NCBI RefSeq assembly: GCF_900113455.1
Contig: NZ_FOPI01000018.1
Location: 1-50,409, forward strand
Direction of reading: 5' to 3'
DNA: 50,409 nt
From: Ligilactobacillus ruminis DSM 20403 = NBRC 102161
GTDB lineage: Bacteria > Bacillota > Bacilli > Lactobacillales > Lactobacillaceae
The number at the start of each line of letters is the position of its first letter. Within the stretch, counting starts at the first letter, position 1. The position numbers and the translations under genes were made by a program. Shown piece by piece: positions 31,062 through 38,688 of the stretch. The notes beneath the pieces are model-generated. The model saw nothing but the letters and a program-made list of their open reading frames with translations, made no database searches and had not been told where the DNA came from.

Positions 31062-31223
31062 ATGTCTCAAATTTCTAACGAGCAATTAGCCCATGATTTA
31101 GCCGTTGCGGTTGTCTCTGCACAACTTTCCAAGGAAGATAACGTATCTGCAGGCATTTCAGTTATCAGTAAGTACGAAGAAGCCTACGATACTCTCCTCG
31201 GTTTACTCAATAGGACTAGATAA
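31062..31223 (+). CDS. Small plus-strand protein inside the early region, 53 residues
   Basis: ATG 31062 follows AAAGGAGGTGAGATCAT, a near-ideal ribosome binding site, and a TATAAT lies at 31020-31025. The product (MSQISNEQLAHDLAVAVVSAQLSKEDNVSAGISVISKYEEAYDTLLGLLNRTR) is helical. It runs opposite to all early genes around it and is followed by a plus-strand terminator at 31274-31309, so it looks like its own transcription unit that could be on in the lysogen. Similar short AHDLA proteins exist in lactobacilli. Function unknown. Confidence 0.62.
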   Translation: MSQISNEQLAHDLAVAVVSAQLSKEDNVSAGISVISKYEEAYDTLLGLLNRTR

Positions 31224-31249
31224 GCCGTTTATATGAAAGTGATTGAGAA

Positions 31250-31414
31250 TTAGTTTTTCAACCACTTGTAGAGCCTGATTAGAATTGCCTTTTTAATCAG
31301 GCTTTTTGTCCCTTCAGTTTCCTGAAGAAGCAAAACCTTTGTTTTTGCTTCTTCATCTCGAAGTCGCATTTCGTTGTCGGTATGTTCAAATCCAAATGGG
31401 TCCTTTGCATTCAT
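31250..31414 (-). CDS. Small phage protein, 54 residues
   Basis: ATG 31414 with AAAGGAGAAACAAGAA ahead gives MNAKDPFGFEHTDNEMRLRDEEAKTKVLLLQETEGTKSLIKKAILIRLYKWLKN. The end has a basic amphipathic helix. It overlaps the upstream gene as ATGA. The plus-strand terminator of the opposing gene lies within this coding region. Confidence 0.6.
   Translation of the reverse strand: MNAKDPFGFEHTDNEMRLRDEEAKTKVLLLQETEGTKSLIKKAILIRLYKWLKN
31274..31309 (+). terminator. Plus-strand terminator behind the 31062 gene
   Basis: AGCCTGATTA and TAATCAGGCT form a 10-bp stem followed by TTTTTG on the plus strand. It would end the small plus-strand transcript while lying inside a minus-strand ORF. Confidence 0.75.
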
Positions 31415-31737
31415 TTCTTGTTTCTCCTTTTCCTTATAGTTTCAATTACTTCGATTTTCTTAAACACCTTTTCAAGCATTTCGTCTCCGTACGTTTTTTT
31501 TGTGATGTCTACCAGCTTTTTGGCATCCTCACCGCGAGCTTGCGTTTCTAGGATACAAAACGCTGCAATGTAAGCTAGCAACTCTTTTACTGCATCGGGA
31601 TCATTGACATGTGAAGTTACAGCGGCAATGAGCCATGCACTATTTTCTGTTTTCCATTTCGTATTACTAGCCATGGCAAGCAACAAACCCATGGTACTGG
31701 CAGGCACCATGACGGCCTTTTCCCCTTTTATTTCCAT
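31411..31737 (-). CDS. Early phage protein, 108 residues
   Basis: ATG 31737 is set by AGGAGTAATAAAA. Sequence MEIKGEKAVMVPASTMGLLLAMASNTKWKTENSAWLIAAVTSHVNDPDAVKELLAYIAAFCILETQARGEDAKKLVDITKKTYGDEMLEKVFKKIEVIETIRKRRNKK is helical with a basic end. No named family recognised. Overlaps both neighbours. Confidence 0.62.
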   Translation of the reverse strand: MEIKGEKAVMVPASTMGLLLAMASNTKWKTENSAWLIAAVTSHVNDPDAVKELLAYIAAFCILETQARGEDAKKLVDITKKTYGDEMLEKVFKKIEVIETIRKRRNKK

Positions 31738-31748
31738 TTTTATTACTC

Positions 31749-32078
31749 CTATTCGCAAATTTTTTCTTCCCAGTCAATTTTCGGGAAGAATTCCTTATAC
31801 CACTTCTTAGCCCCGGTAGACAGGATTACAGTTCCTGTTCTCCCGCCACTTCCCTCCTTTAAGGTGCACCAGCTTTTGATTTCGCTGATGTTGGGCTTGA
31901 GGAGGCATTCTTTAATCCATGTGACATTCTTTGGGATATCCAACTCCCGTTTGAAATCAGCGACGGACCACGTTTTGACCTCTTCAGCCTGCCGCTTCAG
32001 GTCTTCATAATCGACCCGATTGACCAAAACCATGTCCTTTGGAATAGTTATGGTCACTTCAGCTTTCAGATTCTGCAT
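31749..32078 (-). CDS. DUF771-family phage protein
   Basis: This is 109 residues. VTITIPKDMVLVNRVDYEDLKRQAEEVKTWSVADFKRELDIPKNVTWIKECLLKP..EIKSW is the DUF771 pattern found in early regions of lactobacillus, lactococcus and staphylococcus phages, often next to an antirepressor. Function is not known. It overlaps the antirepressor gene by 13 nt. Confidence 0.75.
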   Translation of the reverse strand: MQNLKAEVTITIPKDMVLVNRVDYEDLKRQAEEVKTWSVADFKRELDIPKNVTWIKECLLKPNISEIKSWCTLKEGSGGRTGTVILSTGAKKWYKEFFPKIDWEEKICE

Positions 32079-32839
32079 GCCAATCCCTCCTCTCCGACAA
32101 ACTTGTTTACGAAATATACTTGCCCTTTGCCTGTAACCTTAGGCGTCTTGGTAATCGTTACATGGCCATCGCTATGAGTAATGGCGTTTTCCTTGATCTT
32201 GAACAGTCCCAGTTCCATCGCCCGCTGAGTCGGCATGTTATAGCTGGTACCTTTTTTGCTGATGAGATAACCGTTATCTCTCAGCCATCTGAACATTCTG
32301 TTCTGCCCCATCGATACTCCATTCTGATGCAGAATCTTGGCCAGCTCGCCAACAAGAATCGGTGTGTCGCTCGTTGACACTGCATCAGCAAACAGCGCCT
32401 TAGGCTTCATCTGCTCAATTTGAATATCCTTCCGCTTGAGTTGTTCAGCGGCTTGTTGAAGTAAATCAGCAAGCGACCCTTTATCAGTCACGATTGAAGC
32501 CGCTTTCGCATCCGTCATGTATGCTCCGTGCTTACGAATTGCAGGAAGCACCTCCGACGTGACCCAGTGTTTGAATTTCTTGGCATCCGGTAATTTGCTT
32601 GATAAAATCAAGCTGTAAAGACCCGACTCATTGATAATTGTGGTTTGTTGTGTTCCTCCAAGGGTGTAACATTTCGTTACCCCCTTATCTTCACTGTCTA
32701 CATGATCAGCAATAGCCTTGCGACTGTTTGAGTACCCTAGCACTTCTGCTACATCTTTTCCGACAAAATAAGGTTCCCCTTCGATTGTCAAGGCTCTGAT
32801 TTGTCGGCCTTCAAAACTAAAATTCTTTAATTCATTCAT
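32066..32839 (-). CDS. ant: Phage antirepressor, BRO-N plus KilA-C
   Basis: This is 257 residues. Residues 1-105 are a BRO-N domain (FSFEGRQIRALTIEGEPYFVGKDVAEVLGYSNSRKAIADHVDSEDKG... LIINESGLYSLILSSKLPDAKKFKHWVTSEVLPAIRKHGAYMT). Residues 150-250 are KilA-C (TPILVGELAKILHQNGVSMGQNRMFRWLRDNGYLISKKGTSYNMPTQRAMELGLF). Such proteins counter the CI-like repressor to start lytic growth. AGAAAGGATGTTTTAA precedes the ATG. It follows cro in the early operon. Confidence 0.92.
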   Translation of the reverse strand: MNELKNFSFEGRQIRALTIEGEPYFVGKDVAEVLGYSNSRKAIADHVDSEDKGVTKCYTLGGTQQTTIINESGLYSLILSSKLPDAKKFKHWVTSEVLPAIRKHGAYMTDAKAASIVTDKGSLADLLQQAAEQLKRKDIQIEQMKPKALFADAVSTSDTPILVGELAKILHQNGVSMGQNRMFRWLRDNGYLISKKGTSYNMPTQRAMELGLFKIKENAITHSDGHVTITKTPKVTGKGQVYFVNKFVGEEGLACRI

Positions 32840-32868
32840 TTAAAACATCCTTTCTAGGAAAGCTTAAA

Positions 32869-32886
32869 ATCAGAGATGATTTTTAA
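32869..32886. repeat. Small hairpin between cro and antirepressor
   Basis: AAAATCA-GAGA-TGATTTT is a 7-bp stem with a tetraloop. It could be a weak attenuator between cro and the antirepressor. Confidence 0.4.
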
Positions 32887-32910
32887 TATCACCCTATTCA
32901 CTTTCGGCAA

Positions 32911-32950
32911 ATCCGTGTTTCAATTCATTCAATACGGTTAAACCGTGTTA
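32911..32950. promoter_or_regulatory. Distal operator-like sites at the 3' end of cro
   Basis: ACGGTT-A-AACCGT within AATACGGTTAAACCGTGTTA (32931-32950) matches the main operator at 33511-33529, and a half-site CCGTGTTT lies at 32913-32920, the same word found beside the main operator. A repressor bound at both clusters could loop the DNA across cro. Confidence 0.6.
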
Positions 32951-33152
32951 TGTTTAAAAAATTAATATCGGCATAGCCGATATTATAAAGCCTCTGAATT
33001 CTATCGATTTCAACAACATTTGGAAAAGACAATCCTCTTTCCCATTTGCTCAAGGTTCCAGGATTAACCCCAAGCTCTTTTGCAGCGTCTTTTTGGGTCA
33101 TTCCCTTGGCAACGCGAAGAACCCGCAATGTAGGCCGATTATCAATTGTCAC
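32925..33152 (-). CDS. Cro-like HTH repressor
   Basis: This is 75 residues from GTG 33152, with GGAGAATAGCAA ahead. The XRE helix-turn-helix is clear: LRVLRVAKGMTQKDAAKELGVNPGTLSKWERGLSFPNVVEIDRIQRLYNI. As the first minus-strand gene opposite the plus-strand repressor it should act as Cro, favouring lytic growth. Its own 3' end holds an operator-like palindrome. Confidence 0.85.
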   Translation of the reverse strand: MTIDNRPTLRVLRVAKGMTQKDAAKELGVNPGTLSKWERGLSFPNVVEIDRIQRLYNIGYADINFLNITRFNRIE

Positions 33153-33167
33153 TTGCTATTCTCCTTC

Positions 33168-33260
33168 CTAGAATAATTTAAGTGCCAAATCAATTAGATT
33201 CAGCAATGCTATACCTATCAGCAATCCTAAGGTAATTTTATCTTTTGTCTCTCTTTTCAT
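33168..33260 (-). CDS. Possible 30-residue membrane peptide
   Basis: ATG 33260 gives MKRETKDKITLGLLIGIALLNLIDLALKLF, a basic start and one membrane helix. No good ribosome binding site is seen. It would lie in the cro leader transcript. Weak support. Confidence 0.35.
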   Translation of the reverse strand: MKRETKDKITLGLLIGIALLNLIDLALKLF

Positions 33261-33285
33261 GTTGAATAAGGGGTCCTGTCAAGGT

Positions 33286-33324
33286 ATACTAAAGCCTGGG
33301 GGATTTCTCCCCTGACTTTAGTAT
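33286..33324 (+). terminator. Strong hairpin in the cro leader
   Basis: ATACTAAAG and CTTTAGTAT enclose GGGG-ATTTCT-CCCC, and T-rich TTGTTTT follows on the plus strand. On the minus strand there is no T-run, so it should act mainly on plus-strand reads, or as an RNA structure in the cro leader. Confidence 0.55.
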
Positions 33325-33329
33325 TTGTT

Positions 33330-33452
33330 TTAGAAGAACCAAGAATGAATCTTGTCAATCACTTCCAGAATGAATGTTCCGACCGTTATTCGAAACACCC
33401 ATTCTTTTTGACATTTTTCTTTCTCCTGGTTCTTTTTTTCTGTCCTTTTCAA
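33330..33452 (-). CDS. Small phage protein, 40 residues
   Basis: TTG 33452 follows AAAGGAGGATACGGTTC. The product (MKRTEKKNQEKEKCQKEWVFRITVGTFILEVIDKIHSWFF) has a charged N-terminus and hydrophobic C-terminus that may sit on the membrane. It would be the first gene on the cro transcript. Not recognised. Confidence 0.48.
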   Translation of the reverse strand: MKRTEKKNQEKEKCQKEWVFRITVGTFILEVIDKIHSWFF

Positions 33453-33500
33453 GAACCGTATCCTCCTTTCTAAGTTATTAAGGTCTCAATCAACCTTACA

Positions 33501-33594
33501 AATATAGTTTAACACGGTTTAACCGTGTTGTAAATACTAAAACCGTGTTTTTTTTACTTTTTCCGTGTTTTTTTGCCTAAAACACGCTTATAAT
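33501..33594. promoter_or_regulatory. Lysis-lysogeny switch: operators and divergent promoters
   Basis: AACACGGTT-T-AACCGTGTT (33511-33529) is a 19-bp palindrome. Half-sites AACCGTGTTT (33541-33550), CCGTGTTT (33563-33570) and AAACACG (33580-33586) follow. TATAAT at 33589-33594 is a good -10 for the plus-strand repressor; on the minus strand TATATT (33506-33501) and TTTACA (33534-33529) surround the palindrome, though their 22-nt spacing is long. CI and Cro probably compete here. Confidence 0.78.
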
Positions 33595-33628
33595 GGTATT
33601 GAGAAATACAATAAGGTGGCGAAGAAAC

Positions 33629-33964
33629 ATGAGTGCAAGTAAAGAAGTGATGGCTGCTAATATCCAATCTGAACTGGACAAGCGGGGGCTTAATGCTAAA
33701 GATTTTGCCGCTACTTTAGGGTTCAAATACTCAACAGTTTTAGACTGGTTACATGCTAAGACATATCCAAGAATCGACAAAATAGACAAGATGGCTGAAT
33801 ACTTTGGGATTGATAAATCAGATCTAGTAGAGTCTAGAAAAAATAAGGATAAAAAGCCCTCCAATGTCGAGTTGTCCGATGATGACGTAATTATGACATG
33901 GCGAGGTAAGCCGTTGTCTGATGAAGACAGAGAGCTAATTAGACGGATCATGAACGGGAAATAG
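33629..33964 (+). CDS. CI-like phage repressor lacking a peptidase domain
   Basis: This is 111 residues from ATG 33629, behind AAGGTGGCGAAGAAAC. The XRE domain reads MAANIQSELDKRGLNAKDFAATLGFKYSTVLDWLHAKTYPRIDKIDKMAEYFGI. The C-terminus is short (LSDDDVIMTWRGKPLSDEDRELIRRIMNGK) and has no S24 self-cleavage region. With ImmA/IrrE nearby (35295), induction probably works by protease cleavage, as in ICEBs1 ImmR/ImmA. Confidence 0.85.
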   Translation: MSASKEVMAANIQSELDKRGLNAKDFAATLGFKYSTVLDWLHAKTYPRIDKIDKMAEYFGIDKSDLVESRKNKDKKPSNVELSDDDVIMTWRGKPLSDEDRELIRRIMNGK

Positions 33965-33987
33965 TGAAGTGTTGAGGTGATTAAATT

Positions 33988-34479
33988 TTGGATACAAATG
34001 AAGTACACACATTGATTAACGCACTGAAAAGTATTGTTGATGAGAATAATGGTATTATCACTATTCCTGATTATGGGACATACGGAATTCTGAATTTAAA
34101 AGGCACGAATTATAACTTTTACTTTGACTTAAACAGGCAGGGACACCGATCACCTAAGTGTACGTTTCAGCTCAGGGAGACAAAGCACAAATCTGATGTT
34201 TTGCTAAGAGTGGATTTATTCGGCCGCCCTCATATAAATCCTATTGGCAACTATAAATATTCAGGTCAAGAAATTCCTTGCCCTCATATCCATTTAGCTG
34301 ATTATAAAGATTTCGGAATTTCTGTTGCAATACCATTGTCAGACCCTTTAGCAAGTATTAAACTTGGGAAAAGTGGAACGGATGATCTCGTCGATTGCTT
34401 AAAAAAAGTTTTACACAGAATAAATGCTGCTAATTATAAGTATTTTAGATATAACGAAAATAAAAACTTAGAAATTTAA
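33988..34479 (+). CDS. DUF6978-like lysogeny-module protein
   Basis: This is 163 residues from TTG 33988 (GAGGTGATTAAATT ahead). IDVENNGIITIPDY-like start, YNFYFDLNRQGHRSPKCTFQLRETKHKSDVLLRVDLFGRPHINP... CPHIHLADYKDFG is rich in His and Asp. Such proteins occur in pairs with DUF1828-type genes in lactobacillus phages and islands. The pair may be a defence or toxin-antitoxin-like unit; this is inference. Confidence 0.6.
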   Translation: MDTNEVHTLINALKSIVDENNGIITIPDYGTYGILNLKGTNYNFYFDLNRQGHRSPKCTFQLRETKHKSDVLLRVDLFGRPHINPIGNYKYSGQEIPCPHIHLADYKDFGISVAIPLSDPLASIKLGKSGTDDLVDCLKKVLHRINAANYKYFRYNENKNLEI

Positions 34480-34502
34480 AAAAGAAAAGGAGGTAACCAA
34501 GC

Positions 34503-35288
34503 ATGGAATCAGAAATATTAACAATACAAAAACTAAAAGATGAATACTTCAAGTGGGCTACAGAAAAAATCCAATTCTCCGAACTAGATGGCTGCATTGA
34601 AATTAGCACGCCGTTTGTTGATATGTATAATGACCGGATAACAATTTACATTGTAAAAATCAAAAATGGGTATTGCCTGACAGACGATGGTTACACCCTT
34701 GACGAGTTAAGCATGCTTGGTATTAAGTTTTCAGGTAAGTATTCTAAAAGGAGAAAAACTTTCGATAGAATCTTAAGAAACTTCGGCGTTAAGCAATCAA
34801 ACAACGAATTAACAATAGATATTTCTTCCTTGGAACAATATCCAGGCGCACAATTAAGACTCGTTCAATGCATAATCAAAGTGTGTGATCTTCTTCAAAC
34901 ATCAAGAGAAAAAGTTGCCGATTTATTTTATGATGATGTAGCAAACTTTTTCCTGGATAACGGAGTGCAATTCAGTTCCGATGCTAGTTTTATTGGGAAA
35001 ACTGGAAATCCAAACAGTTTTAACTTCTTAGTGGGAAAAAGTAAAAAGAAAAAAGAACAGGCCATTCAAATGGTAAACAACCCCTCTACCACAGCATACA
35101 CTTCTCCGCTTCTCAGTATTATTGATGTTCGTGAATTAAGGCCAGATACAGAATTCTATGTCTTGGCTAATAATGAAACAAACACTATATCGGATAAGTT
35201 TTTAGCGGCATTTTCGAACTACAATATCGTTGTTCTCCTTTGGTCGGAAAAAATGGAATGGTTGTCTAAATTTCAAGTAGTTGCTTAG
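34503..35288 (+). CDS. DUF1828/DUF1829 protein
   Basis: This is 261 residues behind AAAAGGAGGTAACCAAGC. The N-terminal DUF1828-type part has ISTPFVDMYNDRITIYIVKIKNGYCLTDDGYTLDELSMLGIKFSGKYSKRRKTFDRILRNFGV; the C-terminal DUF1829-type part has FLVGKSKKKKEQAIQMVNNPSTTAYTSPLLSIIDVRELRPDTEFYVLANNE. The biochemical role is not known. It follows the DUF6978-like gene by 23 nt and precedes ImmA by 6 nt, so the four plus-strand lysogeny genes look like one operon. Confidence 0.68.
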   Translation: MESEILTIQKLKDEYFKWATEKIQFSELDGCIEISTPFVDMYNDRITIYIVKIKNGYCLTDDGYTLDELSMLGIKFSGKYSKRRKTFDRILRNFGVKQSNNELTIDISSLEQYPGAQLRLVQCIIKVCDLLQTSREKVADLFYDDVANFFLDNGVQFSSDASFIGKTGNPNSFNFLVGKSKKKKEQAIQMVNNPSTTAYTSPLLSIIDVRELRPDTEFYVLANNETNTISDKFLAAFSNYNIVVLLWSEKMEWLSKFQVVA

Positions 35289-35294
35289 GTAAAG

Positions 35295-35756
35295 ATGCAA
35301 TCGAAAGAAATATATCCCCTGGGCCTACTTAAGTTTAAAACGAAACGAGATGGTACTGTGAATGAATTGACTCAATGGCTACTTAATTTTGCATTCAGCC
35401 ATGGAATAGGATATACGCTGACTGGAGAGCTGCCACCTGATGTTCCTTCATGCGCAATTCCCGCCAGACAGGCAATAATTATCAATACCAACTACGAAAA
35501 AAAGGAACACATCCCTTTCATCATTGCGCATGAGATAGGTCATGTTCTCAATGGTGATTCTGGCACGTGCTACTACTCAACATATGCTGCCAGGAGCAAG
35601 TATGAAGCAGCAGCCAACAGGTTTGCAATCGGCTTGATCAGACGCTATGCAGAATCTAAAGGCGACAGCTCTTGCAGCTACATAAAGTTTGCCGAGACTT
35701 GGTGCATCCCTTCTGACCTATACGAGAACGTCAAGGAAGAATTCAACAGATATTGA
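35295..35756 (+). CDS. immA: ImmA/IrrE-family metallopeptidase
   Basis: This is 153 residues with the zinc motif HEIGH in PFIIAHEIGHVLNGD and a second acidic region (KYEAAANRFAIGLI, with the third ligand Glu). In ICEBs1 and many phages ImmA cleaves the ImmR-type repressor after DNA damage. The ribosome binding site is weak (TAGGTAAAG), so coupling to the upstream gene is likely. Confidence 0.88.
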   Translation: MQSKEIYPLGLLKFKTKRDGTVNELTQWLLNFAFSHGIGYTLTGELPPDVPSCAIPARQAIIINTNYEKKEHIPFIIAHEIGHVLNGDSGTCYYSTYAARSKYEAAANRFAIGLIRRYAESKGDSSCSYIKFAETWCIPSDLYENVKEEFNRY

Positions 35757-35984
35757 GAAAAAACAAGGAGATGCCTACAAGCTTGAAAATGAGCTTCACA
35801 GATATTTCGACAAGTATAAAACAAGGTCAACAATCATAAAGAATTCTATAAGGTATCTATTTCTGAAATTAAGAAGAAACTTGCAGAATACAAAGAATTA
35901 ACCGTTGACTTCAACGAGGAAGCTGATGCCGAAGAATATAGACGCAGCTTGGAATTAGCTGCTGAAGAGTTAGTAATAATATAA
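35757..35984 (+). pseudogene. Remnant of a GIY-YIG / T5orf172-type protein
   Basis: Directly after ImmA one frame reads EKKQGDAYKLENELHRYFDKYK and then, after a frame change near 35822, NNHKEFYKVSISEIKKKLAEYKELTVDFNEEADAEEYRRSLELAAEELVII. The KLEnELH.YF.KY...KEFYKVS pattern is that of the T5orf172 domain C-terminus. The front part is missing and the frame is broken, so it is a decayed end. Confidence 0.6.
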
Positions 35985-36102
35985 AATTTTATCGGATATT
36001 ATATTTGTCAGACTTAGATAATATCTTAGATTTAAATGATTATGACCAATGATTCTATGTTATTAAAAGATAATCTCAAAATAGTTTTAGGAGTTATTTT
36101 AT

Positions 36103-37776
36103 ATGTGGATAAATAAATTAACTTTACATGATTATAGAGCCTTCAAAGAAGAATGTACTATAGAATTAGGTAAGAATATCACTGTTATAGCTGGTATGAA
36201 CGGGATAGGCAAGTCTACTATTTTAGCTGTCTTGACTAATGTCGGCGAGTTAACAGGACAAAAGACTATAAATGGTTCAATTTTTCGTGGCGATTTTGCT
36301 GATATTATCATGTATGATGAAAAATTTGATACAGCCGGCGATAAAGCTAGCGTTTATTTTAGTGATTTACCTGCAAACCTAGAAAAATATAAAGCGGCAA
36401 AGAAAATTAATTTTAGAGCTAGTAGGCATAAAGCTTCGAAAAAAGAAGTTAAGTACAAAAAAATAAGTGATTCTAACTATTATTCTAAAATAAGTAAAGA
36501 AATCAATTATGTAAGATATAGACTTATTCCTAAAAGATCAAATAGTAGTACTGCCAAAGTAATATGGCCATCATTATATTTAGGTTTATCTAGACTAGCG
36601 CCCATTGGAGAATATGATTCAGCAAATACTAAAAATATTCCTAAAAGTATCTCTGATGAAATCTTAGCAGTACATTCAGAAATCTTATCTGAAGAGCTTG
36701 AATTAGATACTACTACTATGTTAAACGTCGACGTTGGAACTAAACATGCGAAAGCAACTATCAATTCTCAAAATTATGGATATGCTTCAAATTCAAATGG
36801 TCAAGATAATACTGGTCAAATCATAGAAAGTGTCCTATCATTTCAAATTTTAAAAGACAAGCTAGGAGATGACTATATTGGTGGTATTTTGGCAATAGAT
36901 GAGTTAGATGCAAGCCTACATCCAGCTGCTCAAAATAGGCTTTTTGATTGGTTACTAAAAAAATCATTGTCTTTAAATCTACAAATAGTTTTTACAACTC
37001 ATAGCCTTACTTTACTTGAACATATAAGCGATTCACGCTTTAAAAACGAAGATGTTATTGTTAATTATTTACGTTGTTTTACTCCCGGTAGCATAAAAGT
37101 CACCAAAAATCCAATTAAACAATTCTATAGGTATGATCTCCAAGAAACTTATTCAAAAATCCTTTCCGAGTCTCAACACGTTTCGGTCTATACTGAAGAT
37201 GAAGTATCTAGAATGTTTTTAAAGAAAATTATATCAATGATGAAAATGGAAAAGGATTTTTCTAATATGAAGTTTTTTGATTTTAATATCAGTTGTAACT
37301 CTTTAATAGCATTAGCTGATGAAGATTATAGAACTTTCGAAACACATTTATTTATACTTGATCCTGATTTAAGTTTAGAAAATGATGATTCAAGTTTAAA
37401 AGAATATATTAGTAAGAGAAGTATTGTCAATTTTAAAGTTAATCAACTAATATCAAATGTTTTTGTCTTACCAGGAAATACTTCCATAGAAAAGATGATA
37501 TGGGAATATGTAAACAACCTAGATAGTAATCATAAACTATTTGACGACATTTATCTTAGCAATTCAGGTATTAATCCAAAGACCATTAAAAATATGAATA
37601 ACGGACAGGATACTGACAAGAACTTTTATAAACATTGGTTTACAGATAACAGTATCTACATTGACTATTTTATGAAATATTGGATTAATGATCATGAGGC
37701 CGAAGTAAAGAAATTCTGTAGCATCTTAAAGAAGTCATATGATAGAATTATTAATAGTTTAGGAGATAATAGTTAA
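36103..37776 (+). CDS. OLD-like AAA ATPase with TOPRIM-type C-terminus
   Basis: This is 557 residues. Walker A is GMNGIGKST (about residue 31), ABC-like signature DNTGQIIES, Walker B GGILAIDELDASLHP, and the H-loop TTHS, as in OLD/RecF-type ATPases. The C-terminal part has VYTEDEVSRMFLKKI, HLFILDPDLSLEN and FVLPGNTSIEKMIWEY, which fits a TOPRIM nuclease (Glu, then DxD). OLD proteins degrade foreign DNA or block phage growth. GC content is clearly lower than in the phage genes. It precedes a Dam methylase by 36 nt. Probable defence or exclusion cargo; activity is inferred. Confidence 0.78.
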   Translation: MWINKLTLHDYRAFKEECTIELGKNITVIAGMNGIGKSTILAVLTNVGELTGQKTINGSIFRGDFADIIMYDEKFDTAGDKASVYFSDLPANLEKYKAAKKINFRASRHKASKKEVKYKKISDSNYYSKISKEINYVRYRLIPKRSNSSTAKVIWPSLYLGLSRLAPIGEYDSANTKNIPKSISDEILAVHSEILSEELELDTTTMLNVDVGTKHAKATINSQNYGYASNSNGQDNTGQIIESVLSFQILKDKLGDDYIGGILAIDELDASLHPAAQNRLFDWLLKKSLSLNLQIVFTTHSLTLLEHISDSRFKNEDVIVNYLRCFTPGSIKVTKNPIKQFYRYDLQETYSKILSESQHVSVYTEDEVSRMFLKKIISMMKMEKDFSNMKFFDFNISCNSLIALADEDYRTFETHLFILDPDLSLENDDSSLKEYISKRSIVNFKVNQLISNVFVLPGNTSIEKMIWEYVNNLDSNHKLFDDIYLSNSGINPKTIKNMNNGQDTDKNFYKHWFTDNSIYIDYFMKYWINDHEAEVKKFCSILKKSYDRIINSLGDNS

Positions 37777-37812
37777 TTGTGATTTCTGTTATTTCTCTGA
37801 GAGGTGATGAAT

Positions 37813-38685
37813 ATGCCAGTAACGAAGTCCCCATTGCGTTATCCAGGAGGGAAAACACAGTTAGCAAGTTACGTAAAGCACTTATTGGATATTAATAATA
37901 CACATAAAACATATATCGAGCCCTTTGCTGGTGGCTTTGGTGTAGCACTTGAATTACTGTTTGATGGTTCCGTTGAAGAAGTAGTTCTTAACGATTATGA
38001 TTCTTCAATTTTTGCTATTTGGAATTCAATTCTCAATAATTATGATGATTTTAAGAACTTGCTTATTAATACTCCCATAACCATCAACGAATGGCATAGG
38101 CAACAACAAATACATTTAAAATTTAAAAATAATCCCACCTCTGTAGAAAACGGCTTTGCAACCTTCTATCTAAACAGAACTAACCGAAGCGGCATTATTA
38201 AGGCCGGTCCTATTGGTGGTTTAAATCAAGCAGGCAAATATAAATTAGACTGTCGTTTTAACAAAGAAAGCTTGCTTAAAAAAATTGAAAACATTCATGA
38301 TTTCAAAGAAAAAATCCATATTTATAATTTAGATGCCAATGAGTTTATTGCTAATAATTTGAAACAGTATGACCATCATAGTACATTTATCTTTTATGAT
38401 CCCCCATACTTTAAACAAGGTCAAAATTTGTATCTGTCTTTTGTAGACCGAAATGACCATTCAATATTAGCTAATAACATTCTAAAGTTCAGTAATAATT
38501 ACAAATGGATAACAACCTATGATTTAGAGGAGGATATAAGGCATTTATATTCACCTTATGTTAAAGCTTATAAGTATAGTCTAAATTACTCGGCCGGAAA
38601 AAAACGTAAATCAGAAGAGTATCTTTTTGCCAATAATAATACATTAGTCGATTCATTTGATAAGGTTAACCTCTTGCAAATCTAG
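37813..38685 (+). CDS. dam: DNA adenine methyltransferase (D12/Dam class)
   Basis: This is about 290 residues from ATG 37813, set by GAGAGGTG 6 nt ahead. Motif I reads SPLRYPGGKTQLASYV, then TYIEPFAGGFGVALELLFDG, and the catalytic motif is FIFYDPPYF. This is the D12-class Dam pattern, methylating adenine in a short site, commonly GATC. AT-rich like the OLD-like gene, with which it likely arrived as a unit. It may protect DNA from the nuclease, or phage DNA from host restriction. Confidence 0.88.
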   Translation: MPVTKSPLRYPGGKTQLASYVKHLLDINNTHKTYIEPFAGGFGVALELLFDGSVEEVVLNDYDSSIFAIWNSILNNYDDFKNLLINTPITINEWHRQQQIHLKFKNNPTSVENGFATFYLNRTNRSGIIKAGPIGGLNQAGKYKLDCRFNKESLLKKIENIHDFKEKIHIYNLDANEFIANNLKQYDHHSTFIFYDPPYFKQGQNLYLSFVDRNDHSILANNILKFSNNYKWITTYDLEEDIRHLYSPYVKAYKYSLNYSAGKKRKSEEYLFANNNTLVDSFDKVNLLQI

Positions 38686-38688
38686 TAT

